64,000 bases of DNA, from contig NC_091355.1 in the NCBI RefSeq assembly GCF_038502225.1, positions 9,236,544 through 9,300,543 on the forward strand, in the 5' to 3' direction. This stretch comes from Cherax quadricarinatus. Taxonomy: Eukaryota; Arthropoda; Malacostraca; Decapoda; Parastacidae. Positions 34,301 through 43,754 of this stretch are shown here, one piece after another. The notes beneath the pieces are model-generated. The model did not search any database. It was given only the letters and a program-made list of their open reading frames with translations, and was not told the DNA's origin. A program made the translations under genes and the position numbers. How positions within the stretch are numbered: position 1 is the first letter of the stretch; each line of letters begins with the position of its first letter.

Positions 34301-37300
34301 ATTCAGAAAGTTATCCTAACTCTTTAATAGTAATACATTGTTTTATTTTTAATTAGGACAATGCTCGTGTTGGTGATGAGTTCATGCGACAGATTCAACC
34401 AATTGCTGCCTATGTTCCATATATGACCTGCCCGGGTAATCACGAACAAAAGTAGTAAGTCTCCAATTTCTTTCATAACTTTGACTCTTAGTATATAAAC
34501 CCATCATTGTTTTAAACTAATAATTGCCAATATCAAATTAGTGGTTATCAGTATTAGATATCCAGTGCTGATGGAGGGGAGTGGGAAAGGTTTTCAATAA
34601 TGCCAGATAACACTGCTTTAACCCTGTCTCCTGTATAAAGTACTAAATTTAAAAAAAATGAAACTTTCATTTTTCTTTTTAGGCCACCCTGCCTTGGTGG
34701 GATATGGCCAGTTCGTTAAAAAACTCATTATGATCGCATTTTTCTTTGCACATCATTTTTAGTATTTTGGACATTTTTTTTTTTTTTTCAACAAGTCGGC
34801 TGTCTCCCACCGAGGCAGGGTGACCCAAAAAAGAAAGAAAATCCCCAAAAAGAAAATCCTTTCATCATCATTCAACTCTTTCACCACACTCACACATTAT
34901 CACTGTTTTTGCAGAGGTGCTCAGAATACAACAGTTTAGAAGCATATACATATAAAGATATACAACATATCCCTCCAAACTGCCAATATCCCAAACCCCT
35001 CCTTTAAAGTGCAGGCACTGTACTTCCCATTTCCAGGACTCAAGTCCGACTATATGAAAATAACTGGTTTCCCTGAATCCCTTCACTAAATATTACCCTG
35101 CTCACACTCCAACAGATCGTCAGGTCCCAAGTACCATTCGTCTCCATTCACTCCTATCTAACACACTCACGCACGCTTGCTGGAAGTCCAAGCCCCTCGC
35201 CCACGAAACCTCCTTTACCCCCTCTCTCCAACCCTTTCGAGGACGACCCCTACCCCGCCTTCCTTCCCCTATAGATTTATATGCTTTCCATGTCATTCTA
35301 CTTTGATCCATTCTCTCTAAATGACCAAACCACCTCAACAACCCCTCTTCTGCCCTCTGACTAATACTTTTATTAACTCCACACCTTTTCCTAATTTCCA
35401 CACTCCGAATTTTCTGCATAATATTTACACCACACATTGCCCTTAAACAGGACATCTCCACTGCCTCCAACCGTCTCCTCACTGCTGCATTTACCACCCA
35501 AGCTTCACACCCATATAAGAGTGTTGGTACTACTATACTTTCATACATTCCCTTCTTTGCCTCCATAGATAACGTTTTTTGACTCCACATATACCTCAAC
35601 GCACCACTCACCTTTTTTCCCTCATCAATTCTATAATTAACCTCATCCTTCATAAATCCATCCGCCGACACGTCAACTCCCAAGTATCTGAAAACATTCA
35701 CTTCTTCCATACTCCTCCTCCCCAATTTGATATCCAATTTTTCTTATCTAAATCATTTGATACCCTCATCACCTTACTCTTTTCTATGTTCACTTTCAAC
35801 TTTCTACCTTTACACACATTCCCAAACTCATCCACTAACCTTTGCAATTTTTCTTTAGAATCTCCCATAAGCACAGTATCATCAGCAAAAAGTAACTGTG
35901 TCAATTCCCATTTTGAATTTGATTCCCCAAAATTTAATCCCACCCCTCTCCCGAACACCCTAGCATTTACTTCCTTTACAACTCCATCTATAAATATATT
36001 AAACAACCATAGTGACATTACACATCCCTGTCTAAGACCTACTTTTACCAGGAAGTAGTCTCCCTCTCTTCTACACACCCTAACCTGAGCCTCACTATCC
36101 TCATAAAAACTCTTTACAGCATTAAATAACTTACCACCTATTCCATATACTTGCAACATCTGCCACATTGCTCCTCTATCCACTCTATCATATGCCTTTT
36201 CTAAATCCATAAATGCAATAAAAACTTCCCTACCTTTATCTAAATACTGTTCACATATATGCTTCAATATAAACACTTGATCTACACATCCCCTACCCAC
36301 TCTGAAACCTCCTTGCTCATCCACAATCCTACATTCTCTTACCCCTAATTCTTTCAATTATAACCCTACCGTACACTTTTCCTGGTATACTCAGTAAACA
36401 TATCTCTTTAAATATCACTAACTGTGTTTGCATATACAGTAGTTTCATAAGAAACTAGTACCAAAAAATTATGAACATATACATTCACCATTTTCCTTAT
36501 AAAAAATGAATGCACATGATAAAGAAACAACACTAGAAAAACTGACAAAATAGTATCATGGAACCCAGCTCATAGAAGATAACTGGACATATTTACACCT
36601 GCTGCCTCTTTTCATCTAGCAGTTTATAGATACTATACCTAGGAGTTAGTTGCCTGTTATTAGTCACATCTTAGGAAAACACGTGGTTTGTGCAGTAGAG
36701 CAGTCAACAGATGTAGCCCTCAAGGAAACAGGGTAGTTAATAGGATTCAGCCTAGGAAGAGCCTCATAAACTCAAGAAAGAACCAAGTCTTACCATCCTA
36801 GAGCTGCAGAGAGCAGGTGGCCCCATGGTAAAATGGGGCCATGATCTGAGAAGTACATGAGATTGTTTCATTATCACCAGAGAGAGTCTTCTGTAATTCA
36901 ATGTGAAACTGGATCTCTGTACAGTACTCTGCCTAGGGCTGAGCTGGCATTGGAATAAAGCAAGTAAAGAAGGCATCCTTCAAGGTTGAAAGACCCTGCC
37001 TTTGCTTACACACAAACACCATGAAAAGCAACTGCAGACAAGAACATGTTGAGGCCACAAGCTCCTAGATCAGTCTGGCCGTCAAAGCTGCTCCTGAATG
37101 TCTACAGAGCCCAGCACCCCAAATGCCATAATTAAACCAGGAGAGGTGTGCTGGAGACACTAAGGCTGATTTGGCATGGTTGTGTAAGGGAGTTAAGTCA
37201 TTTGTATTTAAGGACCCAACTACCCTGGGGAGACCAGTGACGATGACCAAAGATCCTAGCATTTGTTCCTATACTGTTATTGCTAGCATATGGAATGCCT

Positions 37301-40300
37301 GCCTGATAAAGAAATTCAACTAATCTATCAGAGTATTTGAAACAACAATGAACTTACAGTTGTTGTGGTAATACAGGATGCTCAGAAGAAAAAGTCTAAT
37401 GTTGTTAGCTTCAGGGAATCTAAAGAGAAGATTGGAGCACCATCTGGAATTTGAAAAGAGAACACAGAACAAACCCACCTCAAGAGTAAATGTGGGTATG
37501 GCAGTCTCAGTGGAGAGGCGAAGTGTATACACCATCACAGGAATATTCAGCAGTCATTGAGTATTTGTAGATGAATGGTTCAGAGAACCGACATGTTGAT
37601 AAATTAGACACATGTGCAACTCTTGGGTATCTTTATTGAGGAAACGTTTCGCCACACAGTGGCTTCATCAGTCCATACAAAGGAGAATCTTGAAGAACAG
37701 GAGGAGAATGAGGTAATCAGTCCCTCAACCTTGAGTCGATGTGGTCAGTCCACATCGACTCAAGGTTGAGGGACTGATTACCTCATTCTCCTCCTGTTCT
37801 TCAAGATTCTCCTTTGTATGGACTGATGAAGCCACTGTGTGGCGAAACGTTTCCTCAATAAAGATACCCAAGAGTTGCACATGTGTCTAATTTATCAGTC
37901 ATTGAGTAGTAAGCCATGAAGCAGATGACAAAGGGCATGTTGCACCAGAACCAAACCCAGTACGTACTTGTAAGGAAGCAGGTAACCACATGAAATATAG
38001 AGAGTCTCCACATATGAGAAGCCAAGAAGATATGCCACAACAGGAAGGTAAGCTGTTAAAAAAAGAGCAGACGAGATATAGAAAAGGGTTAGATGGAAGT
38101 ATGTGAAGCTAGGGTAGGAAGGATACAAGAAGTAGGTGATGGCAGTGGAGAAAAAAATTAATAAGGGATAGATGCTGGCAATTTATAAACAGGGAAGGAG
38201 AGAGGATAAATGCTTTTAAGTCTGCAGCTCACTTTTGTAATCAGATTCTTGGAGGGCACTACAGGCCATTCAATTGGTTGATTCCAAGCATCTCACCACC
38301 GTTCACATTCATTGTTGGCTGTGCTGCATCTTTAGCAGACACACAAAAAATTGTCTTTTGTTTGGCCACATGGGAGCTAGAGGAAATGAACTTAGAGGCT
38401 TCTGTGCATTCTTCATTCAGGACAATTTAATCTTCAGCTGTAATATATACAGACTTTGCAAAAGCCTTCGACAAGTGTGACCATGGCGTAATAGCGCACA
38501 AAATGCGTGCTAAAGGAATAACAGGAAAAGTCGGTCGATGGATCTATAATTCCCTCACTAACAGAACACAGAGTAGTAGTAGTCAACAGAGTAAAGTCCG
38601 AGGCAGCTACGGTGAAAAGCTCTGTTCCACAAGGCACAGTACTCACTCCCATCTTGTTCCTCATCCTCATATCTGACATAGACAAGGATGTCAGCCACAG
38701 CACCGTGTCTTCCTTTGCAGATGACACCCGAATCTGCATGACAGTGTCTTCCATTGCAGACACTGCAAGGCTCCAGGCGGACATCAACCAAATCTTTCAG
38801 TGGGCTGCAGAAAACAATATGAAGTTCAACGATGAGAAATTTCAATTACTCAGATATGGTAAACACGAGGAAATTAAATCTTCATCAGAGTACAAAACAA
38901 ATTCTGGCCACAAAATAGAGCGAAACACCAACGTCAAAGACCTGGGAGTGATCATGTCGGAGGATCTCACCTTCAAGGACCATAACATTGTATCGATCGC
39001 ATCTGCTAGAAAAATGACAGGATGGATAATGAGAACCTTCAAAACGAGGGATGCCAAGCCCATGATGACACTCTTCAGGTCACTTGTTCTATCTAGGCTG
39101 GAATATTGCTGCACACTAACAGCACCTTTCAAGGCAGGTGAAATTGCTGACCTAGAAAATGTACAGAGAACCTTCACGGCACGCATAACGGAGATAAAAC
39201 ACCTCAATTACTGGGAGCGCTTGAGGTTCCTGAACCTGTATTCCCTGGAACGCAGGCGGGAGAGATGCATGATTATATACACCTGGAAAATCCTAGAGGG
39301 ACTAGTACCGAACTTGCACACGAAAATCACTCACTACGAAAGCAAAAGACTTGGCAGACGATGCAACATCCCCCCAATGAAAAGCAGGGGTGTCACTAGC
39401 ATGTTAAGAGACCATACAATAAGTGTCAGGGGCCCGAGACTGTTCAACTGCCTCCCAGCATACATAAGGGGGATTACCAACAGACCCCTGGCAGTCTTCA
39501 AGCTGGCACTGGACAAGCACCTAAAGTCGGTTCCTGATCAGCCGGGCTGTGGCTCGTACGTTGGTTTGCGTACAGCCAGCAGTAACAGCCTGGTTGATCA
39601 GGCTCTGATCCACCAGGAGGCCTGGTCACAGACCAGGCCGTGGGGGCGTTGACCCCCGGAACTCTCTCCAGGTACTCCAGGTAGATCGTAAAACAGTAAC
39701 AAAATTTATTTCTCAAACAGTATGCACAGCATTTCAGGCATATTTAAACTAGGCTTAATGTTAATTACTAAAATTTTACATGGATGAGCTGCTTAAAACT
39801 GGGACTTAAGACTAGTCTATATGTACTGCATAGTTAAGAATTAGATTGTTTGAAAGCAAAATTTAACTTAATATGTGATATGAAGAGATAATAATTTTAA
39901 TTGTATTAACAATTTTGGTTTTAATTTTAGGGTGGTGGTAAGAGTGACAATAATGTACATTTACAGATGTTATCTAAATTAAATTTACATTGGATCTATG
40001 ATGTATGTTTTAGTGGCAGAATATAAAGTGGTGACAATAATGTGTAAGCATTTACAATCAATTTAAATATCTAACATTTACTGTGCATTAGTTAGGTTTT
40101 TTTTTTTTTAACAATACAGCAGTAATAGAGCAATTCAGACATTTATCTGCATGGAATTTTTAAATAGGCCTACAGAATTCTCCAAGGCCAATGGTATTGA
40201 TGACTGGACAGACATTTTTCTTAACAAATTACTTAGACTATACAACAAACATTGTCCTATAAAAACAAAACAGATCACAAACAAACGGCTTGGTTGCCCA

Positions 40301-43300
40301 TGGCTAACCAGCACCATTCTGAAATCCATTGACAAGAAACACCAATATGAAAAGCAATAGAGACAGGGCTTAATACACAAAGATACTCTTAAACACTATT
40401 CATCAGCTCTCACCAAAGTGATAAAAAAAGCCAAACAACTATACTACTCCAGTAGATTCACAGACACTAGAGGAGATATAAAAAAGACCTGGAAAACACT
40501 CTCTCAGATTCTAGGGACCCACAAACTGAGAAAAACCAAGAATATTGTCCTAACTAAACCTAATGAAACACCACTACATCCCACTGACACAGCTAACAAG
40601 ATAAACGACTTCTTCTCAAACATAGGATCTAATCTCGCCAGTAAAATCCCACATACCAATGCCCATGCTGGGGATTACCTAGATGGAAATTTCCCTAATT
40701 CCTTCTATCTTGCACCAACTGAGCCCACGGAAGTCATTGAGATCATAAAGTCACTTAAAAATAACTCGGGGAATCTGTCTCATGTCCCACCATTACTGTA
40801 CAAGCGAGCGGCCCATGTCCTTTCGCATGCTATTTCATTACTTTTTAACAAGTCAGTAGAGACTAGCACCTTCCCGAAACTACTCAAGATGGCAAGGGTT
40901 ACACCAATACATAAAGGTGGTGACCCTACAGACTTAAACAACTATAGGCCAATATCTAACTTACCATTGCTATCCAAAATCTTTGAGAAACTCGTGCACA
41001 GGAGACTGTATTCATTTATAACGGCTCAAAACATACTCAACCCCTGCCAGTTTGGATTCAGGAAAAATAAAAGCACTAATGATGCAATCATAAAAATGCT
41101 AGATCTGCTTTACACAGCATTGGAAAATAAGGAATATCCACTAGGAATTTTTATTGACCTAAGAAATGCTTTTGACACAGTAGACCACGACATCCTACTC
41201 CACAAACTTGATCACTACGGTATAAGAGGCCATGCGCTTGCTTATTTCAAATCTTACATTACTAATAGGTATCAGTACGTCACCATTAAAGACACAGCAT
41301 CAGCAACACGGCCACTTGATACTGGAGTTCTGCAGGGAAGTGTCCTTGGTCCCCTGCTCTTCCTCATATACATCAATGACCTTCCAAACGTATCCCAACA
41401 CCTGAAACCCATTCTCTTTGCTGATGACACGACTTATGTCATCTCTCACCCTAATCTTGCCACCCTCAACACCATTGTGAATGAGGAGCTGATTAAAATA
41501 TCGACTTGGATGACAGCCAATAAACTTACGCTTAACACTGACAAAACCTACTATATTATGTTTGGTAGCAGAGCAGGAGATGCACAAATTAACATTAAGA
41601 TTGACAACACTCTAATTACCAGAAATAATGGGGGAAAATTCCTAGGCTTATACCTTGACAACAACCTGAATTTCAGCACCCATATCCAGCATATAGCCAA
41701 AAAAGTATCCAAAACGGTTGGGATCCTCTCCAAGATACGATACTACGTGCCGCAAAATGCCCTTCTCACACTATACCACTCACTTATTTATCCATACCTC
41801 ACCTATGCTATTTGTGCTTGGGGATCAACTGCAGCAACACACCTAAAGCTAATAATAACCCAACAAAAAGCTGCAGTAAGAATAATCACTAAATCCCATC
41901 CCTGGCAACACACCCCCCCACTCTTCATAGATCTAAACTTACTCCCAGTTCAGTACATCCACACTTACTACTGTGCAATCTACATCTACAGGGCCTTAAA
42001 CTCTAATATCAACCTTGACTTAAAACGCTTTCTTGATAGTTGTGACAGAACCCACAGGCATAACACCAGACACAAACATCTCTACGACATTCCCCGTGTC
42101 CGACTAAACCTTTACAAAAATTCAATGTATGTCAAAGGCCCTAAAATCTGGAATACCCTACCTGAGAACTCTAGAACTGCAGACACATTCATCACCTTCA
42201 AAACTACCATTAGAAAACATCTTATCTCCCTGATACACCCCGTCAACTAACTACACGAATACCACCTGGTGGTTCACACTTACACTCACTCACTCATTTG
42301 ACCATAAACAGAAATATTAATCTCAGTCTTAAAATAATGAATCCTGTGATACTCCAATACTGAAACTATGTACTGTGCCAAAACAAAAGCATTCACATTG
42401 CTAAACTCACAAACTAGTATTTAGTCACTTAGCCATAATACCAACTTACCTCATAATTTGTAATATTTTACAATTAAGAATAAAACTAAGTATGCCCGAA
42501 ATGCCTAGCCATGCTAAGCGTTCTAGTGGTACACTCCGTAATCACAATTTTACTACATGTAAACCAAACAGTAACCAAATTTCTGTAAACTCAGCATTGT
42601 AATCCTTATAGAGAATAAACTTTGAATTTGAATTTGAATTTGAAACACATGGTATGCCATAGAGAGAGATATAGTACTTGTTTCTTGTACTGTCTGTGTG
42701 CATTGTTGCAGCTGCCAAAGAGTTTGAGTCCTGGCTTAATGTTTGTGCTGAGTGCATGCACGTTAGGGTATAAAGTTTAGGGGTTTCATAATAATGCATA
42801 GATTTTTGTATGTTAACCAGACTTGAGTCCTGGAGATGGAAAGTGCAATGCCTGCACTGCATAATAGAGGCATTACAAAGCTATTGATACCACTGCATTT
42901 ACTCAAAAATTTTCTAAGCTTGCAGCACACTAATCTAAGTTTACAAATAAAGCATTGTGACTATATGATGTGGCATCTGAACTGTCATATCTCCACTCCT
43001 CTGCAGACAGTGATTATGCGTGAATGATGAAAGTTTTTTTTTTATCACCCTGCCTAGGCAGGAGATGGCCAGCTTGGAGGAAAAAAAAAATTGTATGGTG
43101 AACAAATTTTAATTTTCGAATAAGGGAGGGGTATTGCCTGGAACTTGATCAAGTAATCACTCTAATATCAAATTTCTGGCAAGTGATTTTTCTGTTGTAG
43201 ATTGCCAGTTGAGAGAATATACTTGCATTCCTGTACATTGGACACACTTGACTCACACATGTTCAGTGCCACTTTGCAAGACTTGTAATGTCATCCTGAT

Positions 43301-43705
43301 AGGCCAACATCTCTGGATCACTTGTACTCATTAGAGAGGATTGCAGCTTTAACCTCAGACATTATCTTACATTCCTTAACATGCTTACTACCTACCTCTC
43401 ATTATTACTGTTATAATCACAGGGAAGTGCTAACCCTTAGGGGTAATACAGTGGCTGCTGTCTCTGATTATCCCACTTTGAATGCATATTAAAATGACAC
43501 TAATTTACTACACCAACTATGATTCTCCCCCAGGTTCCTTTCTGATGATGTCCTTCCCTCAAACTTTCCATCTCTATTGCTTCATCTCTGTTGTGTAGCA
43601 CTGACTAATGCATACAGGTTTATTTTTTTCCATGATAATATTTCCCTGGACAGGGTTGAAACTGGCTATCGTGGTAGTAGTGATTCCAGATCCTAAACCC
43701 TAAAC

Positions 43706-43754
<49 letters not shown>

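Noticed and set aside
37823..37865. Calling the motif a proven hammerhead ribozyme
   Set aside because: The conserved extra A between CUGAUGA and stem II and an unclear stem I/III make activity uncertain from sequence alone. It is kept as hammerhead-like.
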